Of a stretch of 64,000 bases of DNA, positions 18,235 to 27,383 are shown piece by piece. The notes below the pieces were generated by a model that worked only from the letters and a program-made list of their open reading frames with translations, did no database searches and had not been told where the DNA came from. Numbering within the stretch: position 1 is the stretch's first letter; every line of letters begins with the position of its first letter. This DNA is from Lentilactobacillus raoultii (GTDB taxonomy: Bacteria; Bacillota; Bacilli; Lactobacillales; Lactobacillaceae). The position numbers were made by a program, and so were the translations under genes. The stretch is from the NCBI RefSeq assembly GCF_900411375.1, contig NZ_LS422992.1:99924-163923 (forward strand), read 5' to 3'.

Positions 18235-19464
18235 ATGAACAGAGTAGTTATCACTGGAATGGGTGCTGTGACACCGATTGGAAACGATGTTAAAAGTTTC
18301 CTTCAGAATTTATTTGATTCAAAAGTCGGGATTAACAAAATCACTAAGTTTGATTCAGAACCTACTGGGATTTCGGTTGCCGGTGAAGTTAAGAATTTTG
18401 AGCCATTAAATCGACTTGATAAAAAAGCAGCTAAGCGAAATGATCTTTTTGTTAATTACGCTCTTTACAGTGCTCACGAAGCAATGGAAATGGCTGGCTT
18501 GAATGATCAAAATATTAAGCCGGAAGAATTGGGTGTTATTTATGGCTCCGGAATTGGTGGCCTGACGACCATTGAGCAACAGGTCATCAAGATGCACGAT
18601 AAAGGGCCAAAGCGGGTCTCACCACTTTTTGTCCCAAATTCAATTGTCAATATGGCGGCCGGCGACATTTCAATTACTTTTAATGCTCGAAATACCAGTC
18701 AGGCAATTGTGACTGCTTGTTCAACCGGGACCAACGCTATTGGAAATGCCTTTGAGTACATTAAAGATGGTAAAGCCGAGGCGATGATTGCAGGGGGTTC
18801 CGAAGCTTCAGTTAATGAAATTGGCATTTCGGGTTTTGCGGCCATTACTGCGCTTTCGAAAACAGCTGATCCAAACCGGGCTTCCATTCCATTTGACAAG
18901 GATCGTAATGGGTTTGTAATGGGTGAAGGTGCCGGAACGCTGATCTTGGAAAGCTATGACCATGCTAAAAAGCGTGGTGCGAACATTTTGGCCGAAATTG
19001 TCGGCTATGGGACTACCAGTGATGCCTATCATATGACAGCCCCGGATCCGGATGGCAATGGCGCCAAGCGGGCAATGCAAATGGCCATTGACGAAGCCGG
19101 CATTAAAGCTTCTCAAGTTGATTACATTAATGCTCATGGAACTAGTACCCATGCCAACGATAGTGCTGAAGCCAAAGCAATTAGTGAAGTCTTTTCTGAT
19201 AATGATCACGTAAAAGTAAGCAGTACCAAAGGAATGACTGGTCATGCACTTGGCGCTGCCGGAGCGATTGAAGCAGTGGCAACAATTGGCGCTATTCGTC
19301 ATAACCAAATGCCGGTTAACGTTGGGGTTGTTAACCAAGACGAAGAATGCACGGTTAACTTGGTCAATGAAACCAATAAGAAAGCACCTGTCAATTATGC
19401 AATTAGTAACTCGTTTGGTTTTGGGGGCCACAATGCCGTGATTGCATTTAAGGGATGTGAGTAA
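18235..19464 (+). CDS. fabF: 3-oxoacyl-ACP synthase II
   Basis: FabF (409 residues) elongates acyl-ACP with malonyl-ACP and is the main condensing enzyme here. Cysteine 162 is in VTACSTGTNAIG, and the two histidines lie in NAHGTSTHAND and TGHALGAAGA; the C-terminal SNSFGFGGHNAV closes the oxyanion loop. A clear AAGGAG precedes ATG 18235. The minus strand is also open here for about 200 codons, but that frame lacks a ribosome binding site and is a shadow. Confidence 0.97.
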   Translation: MNRVVITGMGAVTPIGNDVKSFLQNLFDSKVGINKITKFDSEPTGISVAGEVKNFEPLNRLDKKAAKRNDLFVNYALYSAHEAMEMAGLNDQNIKPEELGVIYGSGIGGLTTIEQQVIKMHDKGPKRVSPLFVPNSIVNMAAGDISITFNARNTSQAIVTACSTGTNAIGNAFEYIKDGKAEAMIAGGSEASVNEIGISGFAAITALSKTADPNRASIPFDKDRNGFVMGEGAGTLILESYDHAKKRGANILAEIVGYGTTSDAYHMTAPDPDGNGAKRAMQMAIDEAGIKASQVDYINAHGTSTHANDSAEAKAISEVFSDNDHVKVSSTKGMTGHALGAAGAIEAVATIGAIRHNQMPVNVGVVNQDEECTVNLVNETNKKAPVNYAISNSFGFGGHNAVIAFKGCE

Positions 19465-19468
19465 ATTA

Positions 19469-19963
19469 ATGGATGAGAAAGAAATTGAACGGTTATTAGA
19501 TAAATTTGATAAATCAACGTTGAAAAATTTTGAGTTAACTCAAGATGATTTTAAATTATCATTAAGCAAGCGTGACCAAGCGGATCAAGTGATTGCCCAG
19601 CCTCGGGTAACTGAACCGGTTGTGGATCAAAGCGTCCAAAAGGAGTCAAGCAACACCGCTCAATCGGCAACTCGATCTGCTGATGACTCGAAGCAGTCTG
19701 ATAAACCAGAAGCAAATGATCAGGTTGCTGAAATTACGGCACCACTGGTTGGCGTGGTTTACTTTGCACCTAATCCAGATAAGCCGCCGTTTAAGAAACA
19801 GGGAGACAAGGTTAAAAAAGGAGACGTCGTTTGTGTCATTGAAGCCATGAAAATGATCAATGAGGTTAAAAGCGAAGTTTCAGGAACAATTTCAAATGTT
19901 TTGGTCAAAGATGGTAGCATGGTTGAATATGGACAACCGATTTTTCAAGTAACGAAGGGGTAA
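19469..19963 (+). CDS. accB: Acetyl-CoA carboxylase biotin carboxyl carrier protein
   Basis: AccB (164 residues) carries biotin between the carboxylase (AccC) and carboxyltransferase (AccA/AccD). The C-terminal biotinyl domain shows IEAMKMINEV with lysine 128 as the biotinylated residue and the thumb-like PNPDKPPFKKQGDKV. A disordered acidic and glutamine/serine-rich linker (residues about 38-87) joins it to a short N-terminal region. Frames from TTG 19442 and GTG 19457 exist inside fabF, but ATG 19469, four bases after the fabF stop, is the simplest start; this choice is uncertain. Confidence 0.92.
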   Translation: MDEKEIERLLDKFDKSTLKNFELTQDDFKLSLSKRDQADQVIAQPRVTEPVVDQSVQKESSNTAQSATRSADDSKQSDKPEANDQVAEITAPLVGVVYFAPNPDKPPFKKQGDKVKKGDVVCVIEAMKMINEVKSEVSGTISNVLVKDGSMVEYGQPIFQVTKG

Positions 19964-19968
19964 ATTGA

Positions 19969-20385
19969 ATGAAGCCAGAAGTAAACGATCTAATTCCTCA
20001 AAGATATCCCTTTCAAATGATTGATCGGTTTCTCGATGTAGAAGCAGGGAAGACGGCAACTGCGGTTAAGTTGATTTCGATCAACGAATGGTTTTTTGCA
20101 AACCAGAAAGCGGGTCAACTAAGGGTTCCTCGGCCGATCATGATTGAAGCAATGGCACAAACCGGCGTTGCTGCTATCTTGACACTACCGGTATATCACG
20201 GTAAAAATGTCTTCTTTGGTGGCATTAAAAACGCTGAATTTAAAGATGACTTTTTTCCGGGAGATCGATTGATTTTTAAGGTGGAAATGAAAAAATTGCG
20301 GGCTAATATTGGTCTGGGTCACGGCTCGATTACCCGCGACGGCCAAGTGATCTGTGAAGCCGACTTAATATTTGCAGTGGAATAG
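19969..20385 (+). CDS. fabZ2: FabZ-like hotdog protein lacking the catalytic histidine
   Basis: This 138-residue hotdog-fold protein sits between accB and accC, where lactic acid bacteria normally carry fabZ. The flanks match FabZ (LIPQRYPFQMIDRFLDVEAG, PIMIEAMAQTGVAA, KNAEFKDDFFPGDRL), and the active-site glutamate in IEAMAQ is kept. However, the GHFPGxPxMPG segment of FabZ is replaced by FFANQKAGQLRVPRP, so the catalytic histidine and its glycine-proline loop are absent. It may be non-catalytic, a chain-length or complex partner of the first FabZ, or use another mechanism. The reading frame is intact and within the operon. Confidence 0.85.
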   Translation: MKPEVNDLIPQRYPFQMIDRFLDVEAGKTATAVKLISINEWFFANQKAGQLRVPRPIMIEAMAQTGVAAILTLPVYHGKNVFFGGIKNAEFKDDFFPGDRLIFKVEMKKLRANIGLGHGSITRDGQVICEADLIFAVE

Positions 20386-20425
20386 TTAATGGTTAAAGTC
20401 AATTGGGATAATGAGAGGTGAGCAT

Positions 20426-21805
20426 ATGTTTAAGAAAGTTTTAGTGGCAAATCGTGGGGAAATTGCCGTGCAGATTATCAGAGCGCTTCATGATATGGAC
20501 ATTGAAGCTGTAGCGGTTTATTCAAGCGCTGATAAAGACAGTTTATTTGTTCACCTGGCAGATGAGGCAATTTGTATTGGCGGTCCTCAACCGAATGACT
20601 CTTATTTAAATATGACTCAGATCGTCAGTGCAGCCACCTTAACCGGATGTGAAGCCATTCATCCCGGATATGGGTTTCTTTCTGAAAATGCAGAATTTGC
20701 TGAGTTATGTGAGACGTGTCATATTAAATTTATCGGGCCAAGTCATCAACTGATTTCCTTGATGGGTGATAAAGCTAACGCCAGAAAGGCAATGAAATCG
20801 GCTGGTGTGCCTGTCATTCCTGGAAGTCAGGGTGACGTGACATCAGTCGATCAAGCACAAAAAATCGCCAAAGAAATTGGTTTTCCGGTCCTGCTGAAAT
20901 CTGCTGCTGGTGGCGGTGGTAAGGGCATTCGTGAAGTTGACCGGCCAGAAGACCTGCCCGATGCTTTTCAACAGGCCCAACAGGAAGCCCAAGCTTCATT
21001 TAATGATGACAGTATGTATGTCGAAAAATTAATTCGCCATGCTAAACACGTCGAGATGCAGGTTGTTGCGGATAATTTTGGCAACGTTGTCTATTTACCG
21101 GAACGGGATTGTTCACTGCAGCGAAATCATCAAAAAGTGATCGAAGAAAGTCCATGTGTTTTAATTTCACCGACTGAGCGCCAGAAATTAGGTGAAATTG
21201 TGGCAAATGCGACACTAAAGCTTGGCTATACGAATACTGGGACCTATGAATTTTTGATGGATGAAGCGCATCATTTTTACTTTATGGAAATGAATACGCG
21301 ATTGCAGGTTGAACACACTATCACTGAAGAAGTCACGGGCATTGAGTTGGTTAAGGCCCAGTTAGCGGTTGCCAGTGGGCAGAAGTTGCCATTTACTCAG
21401 GCAGATGCGGCTGTGAAAGGGCATGCTTTGGAGTGCCGGTTGAATGCTGAAGATCCTGAACATCATTTTGCTCCTCAACCCGGGAAAATTAGGCATCTCT
21501 TTTTCCCAGACGGTTCCTTAGGTGTTCGAATTGATTCTGGCGTGACAAATGGGAGCTTTATTTCACCGTTTTATGATTCAATGATTGCCAAGCTGATTGT
21601 TCATTTAAATGATCGTGAGATGGTTATTGCAAAAATGAAGCGGGTTCTAGGCGAGCTGGAAATTACCGGTGTGACTACTAACCAGTCCTTTTTGTATGAA
21701 TTGGTCAATACCAATAGATTTAAACAAGGGACGTACGGCACCGACTTTATTGAAGACGATGTTCTAGCCAATAGGAGGGGATTAAATGCTGCAAAGTCGG
21801 TTTAA
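20426..21805 (+). CDS. accC: Acetyl-CoA carboxylase, biotin carboxylase subunit
   Basis: AccC (459 residues) carboxylates AccB-bound biotin using ATP and bicarbonate. MFKKVLVANRGEIAVQIIRA is the classic start, the ATP-grasp glycine loop is SAAGGGGKGIREV, and the catalytic MEMNTRLQVEHTITEEVTG is complete. An upstream in-frame ATG at 20411 is less likely; GAGAGGTGAG precedes ATG 20426. It overlaps accD by 20 bases. Confidence 0.97.
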   Translation: MFKKVLVANRGEIAVQIIRALHDMDIEAVAVYSSADKDSLFVHLADEAICIGGPQPNDSYLNMTQIVSAATLTGCEAIHPGYGFLSENAEFAELCETCHIKFIGPSHQLISLMGDKANARKAMKSAGVPVIPGSQGDVTSVDQAQKIAKEIGFPVLLKSAAGGGGKGIREVDRPEDLPDAFQQAQQEAQASFNDDSMYVEKLIRHAKHVEMQVVADNFGNVVYLPERDCSLQRNHQKVIEESPCVLISPTERQKLGEIVANATLKLGYTNTGTYEFLMDEAHHFYFMEMNTRLQVEHTITEEVTGIELVKAQLAVASGQKLPFTQADAAVKGHALECRLNAEDPEHHFAPQPGKIRHLFFPDGSLGVRIDSGVTNGSFISPFYDSMIAKLIVHLNDREMVIAKMKRVLGELEITGVTTNQSFLYELVNTNRFKQGTYGTDFIEDDVLANRRGLNAAKSV

Positions 21806-22628
21806 AATGCCCAGTCGCGATGAATTGAAAAAACGCATGGACAACATCCCTGATAATATTATGAAGGAATGTCCAGTTTGTCATACAACTTTTTTTTCAA
21901 TGCGTGCTGGAAAGCAGCGGACATGTCCAAATTGTGGCTTTGGCTTTCGAATTACGGCTAAGCGTCGAGCTAAGATTACGTTTGATTCTTTTAAAGAGAT
22001 CGATGCGGGTATCACAGTTCCAAAACAATATACAGATGAGAAGTATCGGGCGAAAGTTGCTAAAGCTAAAAAAGTAACTGGCATTAAAGAGAGTGTTTTG
22101 ACTGGCATCGGAACTTTGGCTGAAATGAAAGTGGCGGCTGGCATCATGGATCCATTCTTTGTGATGGGAAGTCTGGGAAGTGCCACTGGCGAAAAAATTA
22201 CTCGATTGTTCGAAAAAGCAACGGCTGAAAAACTACCGATGGTCATGTTTACTGCCTCCGGAGGTGCCAGAATGCAGGAGGGAATTCATTCTTTGATGCA
22301 GATGGCTAAGGTTTCTCAAGCCGTTGAAGCTCATAATAAAGCCGGTTTGTTGTACATCGTTGTTCTTTGTGATCCGACAACTGGTGGGGTAACAGCGAGT
22401 TTTGCTATGCAAGGTGACATCATTTTGGCAGAGTCACATGCATTGGTAGGATTTGCCGGTCGTCGAGTGATTGAACAAACCATTATGAAGCAACCGCCAA
22501 AAGACTTTCAACGCGCAGAGACCGTTTTGGAGCACGGCTTTGTGGATGCCATTGTCCAACGAAGTGATTTAAAGCAAGTCTTGACCAACTTGCTTTCCTT
22601 GCATAAAAAGGAGGTCGCAAATGGTTAA
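21786..22628 (+). CDS. accD: Acetyl-CoA carboxylase carboxyltransferase subunit beta
   Basis: AccD (280 residues) transfers the carboxyl group to acetyl-CoA together with AccA. The N-terminal zinc ribbon has cysteines 29, 32, 47 and 50 (CPVC and CPNC), and the crotonase-like domain carries FTASGGARMQEGIHSLMQM and VLCDPTTGGVTASFA. The start lies within the end of accC with TAGGAGGGG at good spacing, and its own end overlaps accA by 8 bases. Confidence 0.97.
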   Translation: MLQSRFKMPSRDELKKRMDNIPDNIMKECPVCHTTFFSMRAGKQRTCPNCGFGFRITAKRRAKITFDSFKEIDAGITVPKQYTDEKYRAKVAKAKKVTGIKESVLTGIGTLAEMKVAAGIMDPFFVMGSLGSATGEKITRLFEKATAEKLPMVMFTASGGARMQEGIHSLMQMAKVSQAVEAHNKAGLLYIVVLCDPTTGGVTASFAMQGDIILAESHALVGFAGRRVIEQTIMKQPPKDFQRAETVLEHGFVDAIVQRSDLKQVLTNLLSLHKKEVANG

Positions 22629-23391
22629 GAAAACAGCTTATGAGCGTGTTCAGGCAGCCCGAAGCACTCAAAAAATTTCAACTGATGAACTAATTAACGG
22701 GCTAGTGACCGATTTTTTTGAATTGCATGGTGATCGTTCAGATGGCGATGATCAGGCAATTATTGGTGGGATTGGGCTGCTAAAGGATCAACCGATCACG
22801 GTAGTTGGCATTCGTAAGGGAGCGGATACCGAGGAAAATGTGAAACGCCATTTTGGTAGTCCGGAACCGGAAGGCTATCGAAAGGCGTTACGGTTGATGA
22901 AGCAAGCGGAAAAGTTTCAAAGACCGATTCTGACATTGGTTAATACGCCGGGGGCTTGGCCGGATGTTGAGGCAGAGTATCACGGTGTTGGTTCAGCAAT
23001 TGCGCAATGTTTACAGGTTGGGATGCAGCTCAAAGTTCCGTACATCAGCATTATTGTCGGTGAAGGCGGTAGTGGTGGCGCAATTGCGCTGGCATGCGGT
23101 GATAAAGTCTTTATGTTTGAAGACAGCATCTATTCAGTCTTGTCACCTGAGGGGTATGCAAGCATTATGTGGAAAGACTCCTCAAAGGTTGCTCAGGCGG
23201 CTGAAGAGCTCAAATTAACACCAGAGTTATTATTAAAAAGTGGTATTATTGATCAAATTATTCATGAATATCGCCCTGGTGATAATTTAAAACCTTTAAG
23301 GAGTTTTCTTTATAATCAGTTTAATGAATTAAAAAATTTGCCGATTGATGAATTACTCCGTCAACGTCAGGAACGATATCGGAAGTTTTAA
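22621..23391 (+). CDS. accA: Acetyl-CoA carboxylase carboxyltransferase subunit alpha
   Basis: AccA (256 residues) is the partner of AccD. The protein is of the short lactobacillus type, without the longer N-terminal extension of E. coli AccA. Visible motifs are DFFELHGDRSDGDDQAIIGG, NTPGAWPDVEAEYHGVG, VGEGGSGGAIAL and YSVLSPEGYASIMWKD. The gene overlaps accD by 8 bases, so the three catalytic subunits are translationally coupled. Confidence 0.97.
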   Translation: MVKKTAYERVQAARSTQKISTDELINGLVTDFFELHGDRSDGDDQAIIGGIGLLKDQPITVVGIRKGADTEENVKRHFGSPEPEGYRKALRLMKQAEKFQRPILTLVNTPGAWPDVEAEYHGVGSAIAQCLQVGMQLKVPYISIIVGEGGSGGAIALACGDKVFMFEDSIYSVLSPEGYASIMWKDSSKVAQAAEELKLTPELLLKSGIIDQIIHEYRPGDNLKPLRSFLYNQFNELKNLPIDELLRQRQERYRKF

Positions 23392-23418
23392 CGAAAATTT
23401 AATTTGGAGGCCGAAGAA

Positions 23419-24177
23419 ATGAGTGGCTTTTTAGATGGAAAAACGATTGTCATTATGGGGGTCGCAAATAAACGAAGTATTGCTTGGGGATGTACCCAAG
23501 CAATTCTGAAGCAGGGTGCACAGATCGTGTTGACTTATCAAAACGACCGTATTAAGAAGAGCTTGGAACGATTTGTACCTGAAAATGCTGATTTGGTTGA
23601 ATGTGATGTTTCAGATGATGAAAACATTAAACAGGCATTCGAAAAGATTGGTGAAAAATATCATCAAATTGATGGTGTCATTCATGCCATTGCGTATGCT
23701 GATAAAGAAACTTTGACCTCGGGATTGGTGAATACGTCTCGAGACGGTTATGATTTGGCCCAAAACATTAGTGCGTACTCACTTATCGCAGTCAGTCGAT
23801 ACGCCCAACCAATTTTAAGTAATCCAGGAAGTATTTTGACGTTGACCTACTTTGGCTCAACTCGCGCAATTCCTAATTACAATATGATGGGTGTCGCTAA
23901 AGCTGCTTTGGAGTCAAGCGTTCGTTACTTAGCTTCGGATTTAGGTGAAAAAGGAATCCGGGTCAATGCCATTTCGGCTGGTGCCGTTAAGACATTGGCT
24001 GTTACGGGAATTAAGCATCATAGTGAATTACTTAAGGAATCCGAGTCACGAACTGTTGATCAAAAGAGTGTGACAACTTCTGAAATTGGAAACGTCGCTG
24101 CCTTTTTGATGAGTGACTTATCGACTGGTATGACAGGTGACATTGTGTACGTTGATAAAGGCGTTCATTTAATTTAA
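23419..24177 (+). CDS. fabI: Enoyl-ACP reductase (NADH), FabI type
   Basis: FabI (252 residues) performs the last reduction of each elongation cycle and is the triclosan target in many bacteria. The cofactor motif is IVIMGVANKRSIAWG, and the catalytic Tyr-x6-Lys is YNMMGVAKAAL with a preceding tyrosine in LTYFGSTRA. TTGGAGG lies before ATG 23419; an upstream in-frame TTG at 23404 would bury the ribosome binding site. It is the final gene of the fab operon; no clear terminator separates it from birA, so read-through is possible. Confidence 0.96.
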   Translation: MSGFLDGKTIVIMGVANKRSIAWGCTQAILKQGAQIVLTYQNDRIKKSLERFVPENADLVECDVSDDENIKQAFEKIGEKYHQIDGVIHAIAYADKETLTSGLVNTSRDGYDLAQNISAYSLIAVSRYAQPILSNPGSILTLTYFGSTRAIPNYNMMGVAKAALESSVRYLASDLGEKGIRVNAISAGAVKTLAVTGIKHHSELLKESESRTVDQKSVTTSEIGNVAAFLMSDLSTGMTGDIVYVDKGVHLI

Positions 24178-24258
24178 AAGTTATGAGCGTCATCAGTAAA
24201 TGTTGCTTTAGCTTAGCATAATGGCTTATTTTAACGGGTTAGCGAGGTAATCAAGATA

Positions 24259-25251
24259 ATGGCAGATCATCAATCGAAAATTTTACATGAGCTGTTGTCT
24301 TCCAACAGTCGTTATGTCTCTGGAAATGAACTGGCAAAACGATTAAAAATTAGTCGACCGGCTGTTTACAATAATATTTTGAAATTGGAACGTCATGGGC
24401 ATCGGATCATCAGTAAAAAAGGCTTGGGATATCAATACCAGTGTTCAAAATGTTTTGATGCCCAAGTGATTGACCATTATCGAATGACAACCTTTCCCGT
24501 TGACATTCACGATTTTAGAAAATTAACTTCAACTAATGATTATGCTAAAGCGTATAGCAGCCACTTTAGCGCTGATCGTCCCCAAGTCTTTGTGACGGAT
24601 ACTCAAACTAATGGCCGGGGACGCCTTAATCGATCGTTTTATTCGCCCGCTAAAACCGGTATCTATATGAGTATCTTAATTCCTTTACAAAATCGAAAAA
24701 CCATTCATTCAGGCTTGATTACGACAGGGACAGCGGTTTGTGTGGTTCGAACGCTCAAACAATTTTTCCCAAAAGTTGAGTTTCGCGTGAAATGGGTTAA
24801 CGATATTTTGGCGCATCATAAAAAATGCGGTGGCATTTTAACAGAAACCATTTCCAGTTTGGAAGATGGGGTTTATGAAAATGTCATTGTCGGAATTGGG
24901 CTAAACATCAATTCTCAAGGATTTCCAACCGATATTCAACAAAAAGCCGGGTCAATTGTGGCTCAGAATAATATTGACCTGAATCAGATTGTGGCAGCCA
25001 TTATTGATAACTTTTTTTACATGTATCAAACTTATCGAACCGGAAGTTTTCTACCGGAGTACTCGGCACTTTCTGAGACACTCGGTCAAAAGATAGAAGT
25101 TGTGATGGGCAATCAAACCGTGATCGGCACGGCACTAAAGTTTAACGATGAAGGAGCACTGGTGATTCGGAAAAAGACCGGTGAAACAATGACCATTTCG
25201 AGTGGCGAAGTTAAAAAGGTCTTTCTACCCGAAAGTCCTTATCATGGGTGA
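24259..25251 (+). CDS. birA: Bifunctional biotin-protein ligase and biotin operon repressor
   Basis: BirA (330 residues) activates biotin with ATP and attaches it to AccB. Residues about 1-60 form a winged helix (VSGNELAKRLKISRPAVYNN), so this is the repressor-type ligase. The catalytic domain shows TDTQTNGRGRLNRSF with the GRGR biotin-binding loop, VKWVNDILAHHKKCGGIL and the C-terminal SH3-like part (SETLGQKIEVVMGN). It sits between the acetyl-CoA carboxylase genes, which supply its substrate, and bioY, before which a BirA-type operator is found. Ribosome binding bases (GCGAGG) are weak. Confidence 0.93.
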   Translation: MADHQSKILHELLSSNSRYVSGNELAKRLKISRPAVYNNILKLERHGHRIISKKGLGYQYQCSKCFDAQVIDHYRMTTFPVDIHDFRKLTSTNDYAKAYSSHFSADRPQVFVTDTQTNGRGRLNRSFYSPAKTGIYMSILIPLQNRKTIHSGLITTGTAVCVVRTLKQFFPKVEFRVKWVNDILAHHKKCGGILTETISSLEDGVYENVIVGIGLNINSQGFPTDIQQKAGSIVAQNNIDLNQIVAAIIDNFFYMYQTYRTGSFLPEYSALSETLGQKIEVVMGNQTVIGTALKFNDEGALVIRKKTGETMTISSGEVKKVFLPESPYHG

Positions 25252-25265
25252 TCCTTTGTTGTCAA

Positions 25266-25303
25266 GTATTGGTTAACAATTATTCAGAAAAAGTTAACGA
25301 ATA
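25266..25303 (+). promoter_or_regulatory. Candidate BirA operator upstream of bioY
   Basis: GTTAAC at 25272-25277 and GTTAAC at 25293-25298 are separated by exactly 15 bases, with partly matching flanks (TTG before, GAA after). The Firmicute BirA operator is TTGTTAAC, 14-15 bases, GTTAACAA. It lies just before bioY and next to birA, so biotin-dependent repression of uptake is likely. Confidence 0.72.
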
Positions 25304-25324
25304 AATTAAAATGGAGATGTTGCT

Positions 25325-25861
25325 GTGAAAATTCGAGAAATAACCCAAGTTGCACTCGTAACGGCGATGATCATTGTTTTGGGATTAATGCCACCGATCC
25401 CATTAGGCTTTATTCCGGTACCAATCGTCCTTCAAAATCTGGGAATTATGTTGGCTGCAGTCGTACTAGGGCCAAAACGTGGCACGCTCGCAGTCGGCTT
25501 ATTTCTCCTGTTAGCGTTAATTGGGTTTCCGGTACTTAGTGGTGGCCAGGCTGGCCCAGCTGTTTTTGTAGGCCCAACAGGAGGCTATCTGATCGGGTGG
25601 TTGCTAACACCAGCGCTGGTTAATAGTTTTCTGACAATCAGCTTCATGAGACATCCTTGGGGAAGAATGGTTGGTGGCTGGCTTGGGGCGGTTCTGATTG
25701 TGGATGTGATCGGCTCGATCTGGTTGGCCATCAGTGCCAATACGCCAATGCTGACTGCCTTAGCTTCAAATCTTGTCTTTCTTCCTGGTGATACGTTAAA
25801 GATTGTACTTGCTTGTTTGATCGCTGAACGGGTACGGGTTCCTAAGGCCAAACATATTTAA
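25325..25861 (+). CDS. bioY: Biotin transporter substrate-binding protein BioY
   Basis: BioY (178 residues) is the membrane S-component that captures biotin for ECF-type uptake. About six membrane segments are visible, with the family motif region IPLGFIPVPIVLQNLGIMLA and the loop GGQAGPAVFVGPTGGYLIGW typical of BioY. The start is GTG 25325 with GGAGAT upstream. No biotin synthesis genes are seen nearby, so the cell probably depends on uptake, and the BirA-type operator before this gene fits that. Confidence 0.94.
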   Translation: MKIREITQVALVTAMIIVLGLMPPIPLGFIPVPIVLQNLGIMLAAVVLGPKRGTLAVGLFLLLALIGFPVLSGGQAGPAVFVGPTGGYLIGWLLTPALVNSFLTISFMRHPWGRMVGGWLGAVLIVDVIGSIWLAISANTPMLTALASNLVFLPGDTLKIVLACLIAERVRVPKAKHI

Positions 25862-25892
25862 AATAATGACTTTTGTAAACACTCGGATTAAA

Positions 25893-25930
25893 AAAGAGGT
25901 TGATCGACTTTTATCGACCAGCCTCTTTAA
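25893..25930. terminator. Bidirectional terminator between bioY and gntP
   Basis: AAAGAGG and TCGA on the left pair with TCGA and CCTCTTT on the right, with runs of A on one side and T on the other. It lies between convergent genes and can serve both strands. Confidence 0.75.
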
Positions 25931-25957
25931 TTATAAAATGATGTTTTCTAAAATAAA

Positions 25958-27313
25958 TTATTGGAAAAATAGATTTAATACCATGACCAGCACAATTCCG
26001 ACAACGGAAATAACGGATTCCAAAACGGTCCAAGTTTCCAGTGTTTGCTTGATGGTCAAATCGAAATATTCTCTGAACATCCAGAAGCCGGCATCGTTAA
26101 CGTGAGAAGCGGCTAGTGAACCGGCACCGATGGCGAGGACCATTAAAGCCGGGTCAACGCCTGACTGAGCCATCAATGGGGCAACAATGCCTGCTGCGGT
26201 AAGCGAAGCGACCGTAGCTGAACCAAGTGCAATTCGTAAAACAACAGCGATTAGCCAGCCAAGAATCAAAGGTGAGATTGAGGACCCTAAGAAAATCTTG
26301 GCAACTTCTTTTCCAACGCCACCATCAATTAAAACTTGTTTAAAGGCGCCGCCACCACCGATAACCAGAAGTAGCATCGCAATTGACTTAACAGCATTTT
26401 CAAGCGATTCCATGATTTGAGCAGTCGTCCGTTTACGTGCCCATCCCATTGTCCACATTGCAAAGAATAGTGAAATTAACATTGCAATACTTGGAGAACC
26501 GATAAATTCAATGATTGAATCCAAAGTTGATGGGTGTTTAGGATCAACACCACCATTTACCGTCATTTTGTAAATAGTAGCAATGGCTAGTAGAATAACT
26601 GGGAACAAAGCAGTCAGCACTGAAAGACCAAATGAAGGAGATTCTTCCGGGCTAAACTGTTTAACTTCACCAATTGAAGAAAGGTTTCCCTTTCTGTTGA
26701 AAGCATCCGGTGCGAATTTTTGAGCTAGTTTTGAAAAAAACGGACCAGCGATGTAAGCGGCAATGATGGCAATGATAAAGCCGAATAACAGCACACGGCC
26801 ATCGTTGGCGCCCAATACTTGGGCAATGGCAACTGGTGCCGGGTGTGGTGGCAGAAAGCCATGAGTAACCGATAGAGCGGCCGCCATTGGAATTCCTAAA
26901 TAAAGAATTGGCACGCCGGCTTCAACGGCAATCGCAAAGACAATTGGGACCAGCAAGACCATGCCGACTTCAAAGAACAGTGCAATTCCAAGAATAAACG
27001 AAGCAATCATAACGGCAATTTGCAGCCGCTGTTTACCAAATCGCTTAATCAAGGTATTGGCAATCATGTAGGCACCACCGGAGTCAGAAACTAACCGACC
27101 CAGCATCGCACCAAAGCCAAAGACCATGGATAGCTCGCCTAGTTGACTACCAATTCCGTTCGTAATCGAATCGGTAATTTTGCCAAGTGGCATTCCCAGC
27201 ATGACTGCAGTAACAGCAGCAGTTAATACCAGGGAAACAAAGGTATTAATTTTAAACTTAATGATTAAAACCAGTAGGATGATAATACCGATTAAAAGTG
27301 CAATTAGTTGCAT
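25958..27313 (-). CDS. gntP: Gluconate:H+ symporter, GntP family
   Basis: This 451-residue integral membrane permease of the GntP family has about a dozen hydrophobic segments. Typical motifs are LGELSMVFGFGAMLGRLVSD, HGFLPPHPAPVAIA and the C-terminal SHVNDAGFWMFREYFDL. GGGAG lies before the ATG on the minus strand. It follows gntK in one transcript with a 70-base gap, giving uptake and phosphorylation of gluconate, which enters the pentose phosphate/phosphoketolase route. Related GntP proteins move other sugar acids, so gluconate specificity rests on the neighbour kinase. Confidence 0.93.
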   Translation of the reverse strand: MQLIALLIGIIILLVLIIKFKINTFVSLVLTAAVTAVMLGMPLGKITDSITNGIGSQLGELSMVFGFGAMLGRLVSDSGGAYMIANTLIKRFGKQRLQIAVMIASFILGIALFFEVGMVLLVPIVFAIAVEAGVPILYLGIPMAAALSVTHGFLPPHPAPVAIAQVLGANDGRVLLFGFIIAIIAAYIAGPFFSKLAQKFAPDAFNRKGNLSSIGEVKQFSPEESPSFGLSVLTALFPVILLAIATIYKMTVNGGVDPKHPSTLDSIIEFIGSPSIAMLISLFFAMWTMGWARKRTTAQIMESLENAVKSIAMLLLVIGGGGAFKQVLIDGGVGKEVAKIFLGSSISPLILGWLIAVVLRIALGSATVASLTAAGIVAPLMAQSGVDPALMVLAIGAGSLAASHVNDAGFWMFREYFDLTIKQTLETWTVLESVISVVGIVLVMVLNLFFQ

Positions 27314-27383
27314 GTCATCGATCTCCCTTCAAATTTATCAGCTTTTGATTTCTTTTTGTAAAGCATCAGGTAGTAAAAGACGA

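Noticed and set aside
18808..19431. A 207-codon open frame on the minus strand
   Set aside because: It is antisense to the middle of fabF, has no ribosome binding site, and the protein looks like a frame shadow.
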